Assembly: GCA_964627755.1 (NCBI GenBank)
Contig: CAZVIH010000081.1
Coordinates: forward strand, 1-18,293
Length of the DNA: 18,293 nucleotides
Direction: 5' to 3'
Source: B10-G9 sp964627755
GTDB lineage: Bacteria; Chloroflexota; Anaerolineae; Anaerolineales; UBA11858
Under the pieces are notes generated by a model that saw only the letters and a list, made by a program, of their open reading frames with translations, did not search any database and was not told the DNA's origin. Positions within the stretch are counted from its first letter, which is position 1; each line of letters starts with the position of its first letter. Below are positions 6,676-12,955 of this stretch, piece by piece. A program made the position numbers and the translations under genes.

Positions 6676-7195
6676 CCAGGCGAAAAAGCTGTTATTTTAT
6701 GTTGTTCTCAATATAGTTGTATCGGCGGTCACTATCATTGGTGTGCTCTACTTATGGGAAAACACCAAACTAAAAAACATGCTCTTTGATTCGAGCGATA
6801 TAACTGCTGAAGACAGCTTAACAGACCAGGTTTCAGACGAAGCTGCTGCGTCCGATAACCTGTTGATTGAAATCGGTGAAGTGGGCGGCATTGGCAATTT
6901 AGCGACAGAATATGTCCGCCTTGTACGTCCCGGAAGTGAACCGGGAGATACTATCTCCCTACAAGATTGGTCGATCAAGGATGAAAATAACCATCAATAC
7001 AACATCCTGGAACAGTCTGGCGTGGCCAGTCTGGACCTGCATGGCCAGGGAGCTGTGAACATCTACACCAAAGAAGGGGACAGCAACCCGATCGAGTTAT
7101 ACCTCGGTCTGACAGATCCGATCTGGCAGCCTGGTGAAACAGTGACCCTGATCGGTCCTGGGGGTGAAGTGCATGATACCTATTTAATACCTTGA
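6671..7195 (+). CDS. Membrane-anchored lamin-tail-domain (LTD) protein
   Basis: A 174-residue protein with one N-terminal membrane helix (about 7-29), preceded by MNQAKK, so it is anchored with the rest outside the cytoplasm. There is no lipobox. Residues about 36-62 are an acidic linker. Residues about 64-174 resemble the lamin tail domain, an Ig-like beta sandwich found in many bacterial envelope proteins: IEIGEVGGIGN, EYVRLVRPG (a strand with a typical Glu at 80), ISLQDWSIKDENNHQY with Trp100, a central strand, WQPGETVTLIGPGGEVHDTYLI at the end. Such domains are thought to mediate binding at membranes or to other envelope proteins. The ribosome binding site is weak. The gene is monocistronic and ends before a strong hairpin terminator. 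Confidence 0.7.
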   Translation: MNQAKKLLFYVVLNIVVSAVTIIGVLYLWENTKLKNMLFDSSDITAEDSLTDQVSDEAAASDNLLIEIGEVGGIGNLATEYVRLVRPGSEPGDTISLQDWSIKDENNHQYNILEQSGVASLDLHGQGAVNIYTKEGDSNPIELYLGLTDPIWQPGETVTLIGPGGEVHDTYLIP

Positions 7196-7243
7196 TAATA
7201 GGATAAGAATTGCTCGAGTTCCTGATTTCCGGTTATATTATGC

Positions 7244-7276
7244 AAAAGCTGTCTCGTACATCTGAGACAGCTTTTT
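7244..7276. terminator. Bidirectional Rho-independent terminator
   Basis: A perfect 12-bp inverted repeat AAAAGCTGTCTC / GAGACAGCTTTT with an 8-base loop and T5 on the plus side and A4 (T4 on the minus strand) on the other. It lies between the convergent lamin-tail and DUF981 genes and can serve both. Confidence 0.9.
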
Positions 7277-7307
7277 GAATAATGATCTGGCTCAATCCAA
7301 TAACATC

Positions 7308-7886
7308 TTATTTTCCCATAGTTAAGGGAATCCAGGTTGAGAAACTTTCCAGGTGGCCCCAGAGAGACGCATAAAAGGTATAAGCCCAGAACAGAGTAAC
7401 AATGATCAAAACCCCGGCAGCGATGTAGCGGAATAATTGAGATTTTTTTAACAACCCGAAACCCGGGGCTGCTGCAATTCCTCCCAAGCCGGCCAATATA
7501 AATCCGATCCCGGAAGCCAGCGGATTTTTGGTCATTCCCAGATCAATGATCCTTATACCAACCAGCAGGGCTTCTATTCCAGCAAAAAATGCATAAATTG
7601 CGACCGGCAATAAATCCCAACCCTTCGCCAGCGCTAAGGCAGCCCCCAGGAAAACCACACCGAATAAGACTGTACTCTCTCCAAAACCGATGTTATAACT
7701 GCCTGGTAAAGGCCAATGGGTGACCATATAGGCGCCGCCCAAAAAAGCGATCAGCCCCACCATAGCAAATCCAGCAGCAAAAGGCTTTGCATCTTCTGCT
7801 GTAACACCCTTGAGAACAAAATAAGCCAATAATGCAGTTCCAGCTACCATGTTAATCATTAACAGGGTTAAATAATCAATAAACAT
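7308..7886 (-). CDS. DUF981 family integral membrane protein
   Basis: A 192-residue, very hydrophobic protein with about six membrane helices (roughly 4-26, 36-56, 70-88, 92-112, 124-143, 154-174). It resembles DUF981, a family of unknown function described mostly from archaea and a few bacteria. A conserved-looking extracytoplasmic stretch is THWPLPGSYNIGFGE (56-70). AAGGAGA sits 8 nt upstream of the ATG. It is a single gene with its own promoter at 7925-7953 and a terminator beyond its stop. No function can be assigned from neighbours: it is flanked by terminators on both sides. Confidence 0.75.
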   Translation of the reverse strand: MFIDYLTLLMINMVAGTALLAYFVLKGVTAEDAKPFAAGFAMVGLIAFLGGAYMVTHWPLPGSYNIGFGESTVLFGVVFLGAALALAKGWDLLPVAIYAFFAGIEALLVGIRIIDLGMTKNPLASGIGFILAGLGGIAAAPGFGLLKKSQLFRYIAAGVLIIVTLFWAYTFYASLWGHLESFSTWIPLTMGK

Positions 7887-7924
7887 AAATAAATCTCCTT
7901 ATTATTATGATATTATTCATGTTT

Positions 7925-7953
7925 ATTATAATCCCGAAGAAGGAATGTGTACA
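7925..7953 (-). promoter_or_regulatory. Promoter of the DUF981 gene
   Basis: Minus-strand TGTACA (7953-7948), 17-bp spacer, perfect TATAAT (7930-7925). The predicted start leaves a leader of about 30 nt with a strong ribosome binding site. Confidence 0.6.
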
Positions 7954-7990
7954 GGTCTGCTTTTAACAATACTGGGCCAGGGATTAAAAC

Positions 7991-8016
7991 AAAAAAGGGC
8001 TGCCAGGTGGCAGCCC
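7991..8016 (-). terminator. Rho-independent terminator of the mevalonate operon
   Basis: On the minus strand an 8-bp GC-rich stem GGGCTGCC / GGCAGCCC with a 4-base loop is followed by T6. It lies about 20 bp beyond the DUF35 stop codon. Confidence 0.92.
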
Positions 8017-8038
8017 TAATGATTAGAAAATACTTTAT

Positions 8039-8440
8039 TTAGGCATTTACCAAAGGGCGGAATTTATAACCGTATACCAGCAGTCCCCGTTCATCACCAT
8101 CGGAACGAAGTTTGCGGGTGATCATTTCCACCGGCATGCCAATTTCCACTTTCTTGTCCCCGAAATCAGTTAATTGAGCAGTTACAACAGGACCCTCGTC
8201 CAATTTGATCAAGGCTACAGTATAAGGAATGGTCTCTTCAAAACCTTCCGGGGCATTATAGATATCAGTAAATGAATAAATCTCACCTTTTCCGCTGAAT
8301 TCAAATTCGGTTTTGGCTTCATCCCCACATTCCGGGCAAACATCCCGGGGTGGAAAGATCTTCGCGCTGCAGTGCGGGCAAATTTCACCTGTTAAGGCAT
8401 ATCGTTGTTTATTTAATCGCCAGTGGCGTGGAATATCCAT
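8039..8440 (-). CDS. DUF35 zinc-ribbon/OB-fold acyl-CoA-binding protein (thiolase/HMG-CoA synthase partner)
   Basis: A 133-residue protein with an N-terminal helix (about 3-14), a zinc ribbon CPHC...CPEC (Cys21, 24, 35, 38) and a DUF35 OB-fold from about 46 to 128 (KGEIYSFTDIY, PYTVALIKLDEGPVVTAQL, IGMPVEMI). In archaea a protein of this family holds acetoacetyl-CoA thiolase and HMG-CoA synthase together so that acetoacetyl-CoA passes directly between them; that is the likely role here. AGGAGA lies about 10 nt before the ATG. The gene is 258 bp downstream of HMG-CoA synthase on the same strand, behind a structured intergenic element, and is followed by a terminator. The thiolase itself is not present in the window. 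Confidence 0.85.
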   Translation of the reverse strand: MDIPRHWRLNKQRYALTGEICPHCSAKIFPPRDVCPECGDEAKTEFEFSGKGEIYSFTDIYNAPEGFEETIPYTVALIKLDEGPVVTAQLTDFGDKKVEIGMPVEMITRKLRSDGDERGLLVYGYKFRPLVNA

Positions 8441-8502
8441 TCGGTCAATATCTCCTGTAAATGATGTTATTCCTATACATCTGCATCAGTATAACGGGGA
8501 GT

Positions 8503-8520
8503 AACTATCAGGAACTATCA
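8503..8520 (+). promoter_or_regulatory. Tandem AACTATCA repeats upstream of DUF35 gene
   Basis: AACTATCA occurs at 8503-8510 and again at 8513-8520, i.e. two copies in the same orientation, 10 bp apart (one helical turn). They lie about 65 bp upstream of the DUF35 start. A similar tandem pair stands at 11141-11160. Candidate regulator binding site; no regulator is known. Confidence 0.4.
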
Positions 8521-8551
8521 ATTTTCAAAGAAAATACTCGTTACAGGGTTA

Positions 8552-8686
8552 AAATCCGAAGTCATGAGGGGAGAGTCAACTCTTTCTGCTCATGATCTGA
8601 CTTCGGATTTCTTCCTCCCTATTCAAACTTCCGAAGTCAGAGGACAGACAGAAGGCTGAGGATCACCTCCCGAAGGCTTCGGAAGT
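8552..8686 (-). promoter_or_regulatory. Four-arm structured intergenic element, attenuator-like
   Basis: The 258-bp gap between HMG-CoA synthase and DUF35 contains four related arms. In minus-strand order they are 8686-8677 (ACTTCCGAAG), 8639-8627 (contains TGACTTCGGA), 8610-8598 (AAATCCGAAGTCA) and 8564-8552 (TGACTTCGGATTT). Arm 1 can pair with arm 2 (10 bp), arm 2 with arm 3 (10 bp), and arm 3 with arm 4 (13 bp), and these pairings exclude one another. Arm 4 runs into only T4, so the last hairpin is a weak terminator at best. An extra short palindrome CCGAAG-G-CTTCGG lies at 8670-8682. The element could be an attenuator, an RNA processing site or a remnant of a small palindromic repeat. Confidence 0.5.
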
Positions 8687-8698
8687 GGAATTATAGGA

Positions 8699-9772
8699 CT
8701 ACTTCAATGTAATCTTCCCCCGCATCCGGACATATTCTGCATAATCGATCTCTGTCCGCCGGTTAATATAGTCCTCCGTGGCAGGTGCCTTGGTTTTCTT
8801 TTCCAGGATTTGATCTGTAACCTTGAAAGAAATCGCATCAGAGCCAGCACCAGAACCAAAGGAAGCCATCAGGATCTGGTTTCCCGGTTTTGCCTGATCC
8901 AGCACAGCAGTCAATCCTATTAATGAAGAGCCCGCATAGGTATTCCCGATCCGGGGAGATAACAATCCCGTTTCGAGTTGGGCCTTTGAGAAACCCAGCT
9001 CCTTTGCCACTCGTTGGGGAAATTTTGTGTTAGGTTGGTGAAAGACCACAAAATCGTACTCATCCGCTGTCTTTTCCAGCTCCTTCAGCAAACCAGTGAC
9101 TGCATTGATAATGTGTTTAAAATAGGCCGGCTCTCCAGTAAATCGCCCGCCGTGTTCGGGATATTTCTGATTTTCTCGCCGCCAAAAATCAGGGGTGTCC
9201 GTGACAAAAGACAGCACTCCTTCAATCTCTGCCAGGGATTCATCTGCAGGACCAATGATAAATGCACCGCCGCCAGCCGCGGCTGTGTACTCCAGGGCAT
9301 CGCCTGGTTTTCCCTGAGCCGTATCCATACCCACCGCCAGTGCATAATCACCCATCCCTGAACCAACCAGGGACATAGCGGCAACCATGGCTTCAGAACC
9401 AGCCTTGCAGGCAAATTCAAAATCAGCTGCCTGGGTATAGGGGGTGATGCCCAGCGCTTCGGCAACTATCGTTGAGGAGGGTTTAACCGCATAGGGATGG
9501 GATTCCGATCCTATCCAGACAGCCCGGATCTCCCGGGGATCGATTTCTGCCCGCATCAGGGCATTTCGGGCCGCTTCTACTGACATGGTAACCACATCTT
9601 CATCAATGCCGGGCACTGATTTTTCTTGAATGGGCTCCAATTCTAATCCCCCCCGCCAAATGCGGGAAATCTCAGTGGCAGGGAGTCTGTAACGGGGAAC
9701 ATAAGCGCCGTAGCCAATGATCCCTACTGGGCGGGATGGTTTCATTAATTTTGTTTTTGTCATGTTTTCCAT
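8699..9772 (-). CDS. Hydroxymethylglutaryl-CoA synthase, archaeal type
   Basis: Condenses acetyl-CoA with acetoacetyl-CoA to HMG-CoA, the committed step into the mevalonate pathway for isoprenoids. A 357-residue thiolase-fold enzyme of the archaeal type. Visible features: VGIIGYGAYVPRYRL at the N-terminus; Glu90 in IGSESHPYAVKPSS (general acid/base); Cys122 in DFEFACKAGSEA (acyl-enzyme nucleophile); His245 in VVFHQPNTKFP; and GNTYAGSSLIGL and ASFGSGAGSDA near the C-terminus. The triad is complete. The gene starts 4 nt after the HMG-CoA reductase stop, with AGGA inside the reductase end; a second ATG three codons downstream could also be used. Cotranscription with reductase is very likely. No thiolase gene is adjacent. 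Confidence 0.93.
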   Translation of the reverse strand: MENMTKTKLMKPSRPVGIIGYGAYVPRYRLPATEISRIWRGGLELEPIQEKSVPGIDEDVVTMSVEAARNALMRAEIDPREIRAVWIGSESHPYAVKPSSTIVAEALGITPYTQAADFEFACKAGSEAMVAAMSLVGSGMGDYALAVGMDTAQGKPGDALEYTAAAGGGAFIIGPADESLAEIEGVLSFVTDTPDFWRRENQKYPEHGGRFTGEPAYFKHIINAVTGLLKELEKTADEYDFVVFHQPNTKFPQRVAKELGFSKAQLETGLLSPRIGNTYAGSSLIGLTAVLDQAKPGNQILMASFGSGAGSDAISFKVTDQILEKKTKAPATEDYINRRTEIDYAEYVRMRGKITLK

Positions 9773-9776
9773 TATG

Positions 9777-11075
9777 TTAATTTTCCTGGTTCCAGACCCG
9801 CAGGATCTCTTCTGCCCGATCGACCCGGACCTTATTTTCTTTGACCAGTTCTTCTGCTAGTTGATCGATCTGATCGCCTTCTGCCCCTGCCGCTATAGCT
9901 ACCTGGCGGGCATGCAGCTGCATATGTCCTTTCTGAATCCCATCCGTTGCCAGGGCCCGAATGGCAGCCAGGTTTTGGGCTAATCCCACAGAGACGACTA
10001 TTTCAGCCAGTTCTTTAGCAGTTTTCACATTCATCAATTCCAAAGCAGCTTTTGCTCCCGGATGTACCCGGGTTGCACCGCCAACAATTCCCAGCGCCAG
10101 CGGAAGCTCTAATTCACCCTCAAGATCTCCAGCCGGATTTTTAAACCAGGTTGATAACGAACGGTAAAAACCGAACCGGGCAGCATAGGCATGGGCCCCG
10201 GCCTCAACTGCCCTCCAATCATTTCCGGTCACCAGGGTTACTGCATCAATGCCATTCATGATACCTTTATTATGGGTCGCAGCCCGGTAGGAATCTGAGT
10301 CTGCAAATGCCCAGGCCTCAATGATCCCATCCCGAACCTGCTCCCCGCTATAATCTTCAAAAGCCAATCTTCCAACAGGAATCATACATTTTGCCCGGGC
10401 CAGGCGCCTGTCCGCCAAATTGGACAAAATCCGCAGATGAACCCGGCCCCCTGTTAGTGCTTCTAAGGAAGGCGCCAATCTTTCACAGGCCGTGTTGACC
10501 GCATTGGCCCCCATTGCATCCCGGACATCGATGTACAGGTGAACAACCAGAAAAGGGCCAATGGCAGAATTGTTAATGATCCGTACTTCAAGATCTTGAG
10601 GCCCTCCACCTAATTTTTTGAGAATGGGATCCAGATCTTCAAGACTGGCAAGGAGTTCGTCTTTCTTTTCCAGGATATTATCCCGGGCAGCAGATAGATC
10701 TTTCACTTCCAGGACCTGGATCTGACCGATCATGATCGGATCGCCGACTTCAGCTTTAAACCCCCCGCCTTCCCGAACCAGTTTAGCCATGAACGAAGCC
10801 CCGGCTACGATGGATGGTTCTTCAACAGCCATTGGAACCAATACATCACGACCGTTAACCTGGAAATTCAGGGCGATACCAACCGGTATGCTGAAAGTAC
10901 CAATCACATTTTCAATCATATTTTCAGCTATTTCAAGGCTTAAGCCATTCTCTGGGTCAAAATTTTGCAGCTTCTCGGATGTTGAAAATCCAAGATCAAT
11001 GAGTTCCTGGCGCCTTTTTTCAAGGGGGAGGTTATAAAAACCCTTTAAACGAGAGCTCTTATCTTTATTTTTCAT
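9777..11075 (-). CDS. Hydroxymethylglutaryl-CoA reductase, class II
   Basis: Reduces HMG-CoA to mevalonate with two NAD(P)H. The 432-residue soluble enzyme lacks the membrane domain of eukaryotic class I enzymes. Motifs: ENVIG (55-59); VEEPSIVAG with Glu86; DAMGANAVNTACE (186-198, cofactor site); ATHNKGIMNG with Lys270; TGNDWRAVEAG with Asp286; KGHMQLHAR with His384. Glu86, Lys270, Asp286 and His384 each sit three residues beyond the catalytic Glu83, Lys267, Asp283 and His381 of Pseudomonas mevalonii reductase, so the active site is intact. Although that enzyme is degradative, the adjacent synthase indicates a biosynthetic direction here. The ribosome binding site is weak. It is the first gene of the minus-strand operon and is divergent from the histidine kinase gene, with 118 bp between. 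Confidence 0.94.
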   Translation of the reverse strand: MKNKDKSSRLKGFYNLPLEKRRQELIDLGFSTSEKLQNFDPENGLSLEIAENMIENVIGTFSIPVGIALNFQVNGRDVLVPMAVEEPSIVAGASFMAKLVREGGGFKAEVGDPIMIGQIQVLEVKDLSAARDNILEKKDELLASLEDLDPILKKLGGGPQDLEVRIINNSAIGPFLVVHLYIDVRDAMGANAVNTACERLAPSLEALTGGRVHLRILSNLADRRLARAKCMIPVGRLAFEDYSGEQVRDGIIEAWAFADSDSYRAATHNKGIMNGIDAVTLVTGNDWRAVEAGAHAYAARFGFYRSLSTWFKNPAGDLEGELELPLALGIVGGATRVHPGAKAALELMNVKTAKELAEIVVSVGLAQNLAAIRALATDGIQKGHMQLHARQVAIAAGAEGDQIDQLAEELVKENKVRVDRAEEILRVWNQEN

Positions 11076-11140
11076 AAATAATCAATTTCCAGGCGTAGAA
11101 GGGGTAAAAATCATTCTCCTAGATAAGATAAGCCATCTGG

Positions 11141-11160
11141 ACTAGCAAAAACTATCAAAA
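11141..11160 (+). promoter_or_regulatory. Tandem ACTAKCAAAA repeats between reductase and kinase
   Basis: ACTAGCAAAA (11141-11150) is followed at once by ACTATCAAAA (11151-11160), a direct repeat with 9 of 10 identical bases. The pair lies about 35-15 bp upstream of a possible kinase -10 box (TAAAAT, 11176-11181) and about 65 bp upstream of the reductase start. The same core with the same 10-bp spacing occurs at 8503-8520. Candidate binding site. Confidence 0.4.
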
Positions 11161-11193
11161 TTGGAACGGATAAGGTAAAATGTCTCTGAAACC

Positions 11194-12867
11194 ATGGCTC
11201 GTAAAACAAAGGAAGAACTCGAAGGACAAATAGGATCCCTTTACCAGGCCAGCAAAGACCTGGTGGGTGATTTTTCCCTGGAAACTCTCCTGACCCGTAT
11301 TGTCAGACTGGCTCAAGAGCAGGTTCAGGCTGAATATGCCGCCCTGGCGATTCGGGATGAAAATGGGAAAGTAGTGAATTTTATTCACTCTGGTATGTCC
11401 GAGGAAGAATTACATCTCATTCCGCACCCCCCGGAAGGGAAGGGACTACTGGGAGAACTTCAGCAAAAACACGAAGTGATACGCATCCCTGAAATCACCA
11501 AGGATTCTCGCTACTCCGGGTTCCCTCAATACCACCCTGCCATGAATTCCATGCTGGGTGTGCCAATTACTACTGGTGAAAAGATCCTGGGACAGATCTA
11601 CCTGACAAATAAGATCGGTGGAGCAGAGTTCACTCTGGATGATGAACGATTGATGAAAACACTGGCCGCTTATGCCGCGGTTGCCATCACCAACACTCAG
11701 CTCACCAATAATATCCTCGATCAGGATAAAGCCATCAGCCAGCAGTATGAAGACCTGACCCTGATATATGATCTTGCCCAGGGTATTGCCAGCTCCCTGG
11801 ATATCAAGGAGATCATGAGCCTCACCCTCAAGAAAGTTCTTAATTACCTGGAGATTGAAACCGGGGAGATCTTCCTCAAGGACCGGGGTGAGAGGGATCT
11901 CCGGCTGGCGCTTTTGCGTGGGGATGATTTTGAAGCCTTTTATACCAAGAACGTTTTCCGGTTCGGAGACGGAGTGATAGGCAAAGTCGCCGGGTTGAAC
12001 AAACCCCTTGTTGTCACCAATCTGGAAACCGATCCCCGAATTTTGCGGCCGGCAATCATCAAAGCAGGATTCCGATGCCAGGCTGTGATCCCCCTCCAGG
12101 CTGCCCGGGAAGTTGTCGGGGTAATGAATCTTTCCAGCAAAACCAACCGCCCCTACTCGATCCGGGAATTGGATTTATTGACAACCATTGGCATGTGGGC
12201 AGGTACAGCAATTCAAAATGTCCAGCTCCAGCAGCAGACCAAACATATAGCGGTGCTGGAAGAGCGAGAAAGGATCGGAATGGATCTTCATGACGGTGTG
12301 ATCCAATCCCTCTATTCTCTGGGACTAACCCTGGATTATGTAAAAGCTATCCTGGAAGAAGACTCTGCTGAAAGCATGGAAAAACTGAATTTTGCCACTG
12401 ACAGCATCAACAGCACAATTGTTGATATCCGGACCTATATTTCTGACCTGCGGCCGCGTCAAATGCAGGAAAATCTCAGTTTCAGGGAAAACCTGGAGGT
12501 TCTACTGCAAGAGTTCCAAACCAACTCGCGAATCGCAGCTACCATACAGGATGATATTGATGGCCAGATGAAATTGAATTACCAGAATACGCTGACCCTT
12601 TTCCGCATTGCCCAGGAGTCACTCTCCAACACTGCCCGGCACTCAAAAGCCAAGAACGTTGAGTTGAGGATCTGGGAAGAGGATTGTAATATCTACCTGG
12701 AAATCAAGGACGATGGAGAAGGTTTTAATATCGATAAAACTGAAGCCAACCTGGGCCACGGCCTGGCTAATATGCAGCGCAGAACCCGCAAAGCAGGCGG
12801 AGGGATCCAGATCGACTCCTCTCCAGGCAACGGCACCAAGGTGATCGCCCGGGTTCCAAACGAGTAA
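11194..12867 (+). CDS. Soluble GAF-GAF histidine kinase of the NarL partner type (HisKA_3)
   Basis: A 557-residue cytoplasmic sensor kinase with no membrane helix. First GAF domain about 25-170, with an IHSGMSEEELHLI...PPEGKGLLGEL stretch reminiscent of DosS/DevS-type GAF domains. Second GAF domain about 195-342, with GDGVIGKVAG and PLQAAREVVGVMNL. The dimerisation/phosphoacceptor helix (HisKA_3) has EERERIGMDLHDGVIQSLYSL with His366 as phosphorylation site. The ATPase domain shows QESLSNTARHSKA (N-box, Asn479), DDGEGF (506-511) and GHGLANM (521-527). Such kinases phosphorylate NarL/FixJ-type response regulators, but none is in the window. What the GAF domains bind (haem, nucleotide, small ligand) cannot be read from the sequence. 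No Shine-Dalgarno precedes the ATG at 11194, and no in-frame alternative start lies just upstream. Divergent from the mevalonate operon. Confidence 0.9.
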   Translation: MARKTKEELEGQIGSLYQASKDLVGDFSLETLLTRIVRLAQEQVQAEYAALAIRDENGKVVNFIHSGMSEEELHLIPHPPEGKGLLGELQQKHEVIRIPEITKDSRYSGFPQYHPAMNSMLGVPITTGEKILGQIYLTNKIGGAEFTLDDERLMKTLAAYAAVAITNTQLTNNILDQDKAISQQYEDLTLIYDLAQGIASSLDIKEIMSLTLKKVLNYLEIETGEIFLKDRGERDLRLALLRGDDFEAFYTKNVFRFGDGVIGKVAGLNKPLVVTNLETDPRILRPAIIKAGFRCQAVIPLQAAREVVGVMNLSSKTNRPYSIRELDLLTTIGMWAGTAIQNVQLQQQTKHIAVLEERERIGMDLHDGVIQSLYSLGLTLDYVKAILEEDSAESMEKLNFATDSINSTIVDIRTYISDLRPRQMQENLSFRENLEVLLQEFQTNSRIAATIQDDIDGQMKLNYQNTLTLFRIAQESLSNTARHSKAKNVELRIWEEDCNIYLEIKDDGEGFNIDKTEANLGHGLANMQRRTRKAGGGIQIDSSPGNGTKVIARVPNE

Positions 12868-12900
12868 AACTTAAATCGAATATGTTTCAGAGAAGCAATC

Positions 12901-12926
12901 AAGGCGACGCACTGGGTCACCTTTTT
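12901..12926 (+). terminator. Probable terminator of the kinase gene
   Basis: AAGGCGAC and GTCACCTT form an 8-bp stem with one C-A mismatch and a 7-base loop, ending in a T5 run. It lies 34 bp beyond the kinase stop, between convergent kinase and tatC. Confidence 0.6.
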
Positions 12927-12955
12927 CAATGCCTGTAATCTAATCGATTAACTTC

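Noticed and set aside
8690..8695. Minus-strand TATAAT just after the HMG-CoA synthase stop as a DUF35 promoter
   Set aside because: No -35 element at any acceptable spacing was found, and it lies in AT-rich DNA between stop codon and hairpin arm 1.
11180..11182. ATG at 11180 as kinase start
   Set aside because: It is out of frame with the GAF domain; the only start in frame with the domain is at 11194.
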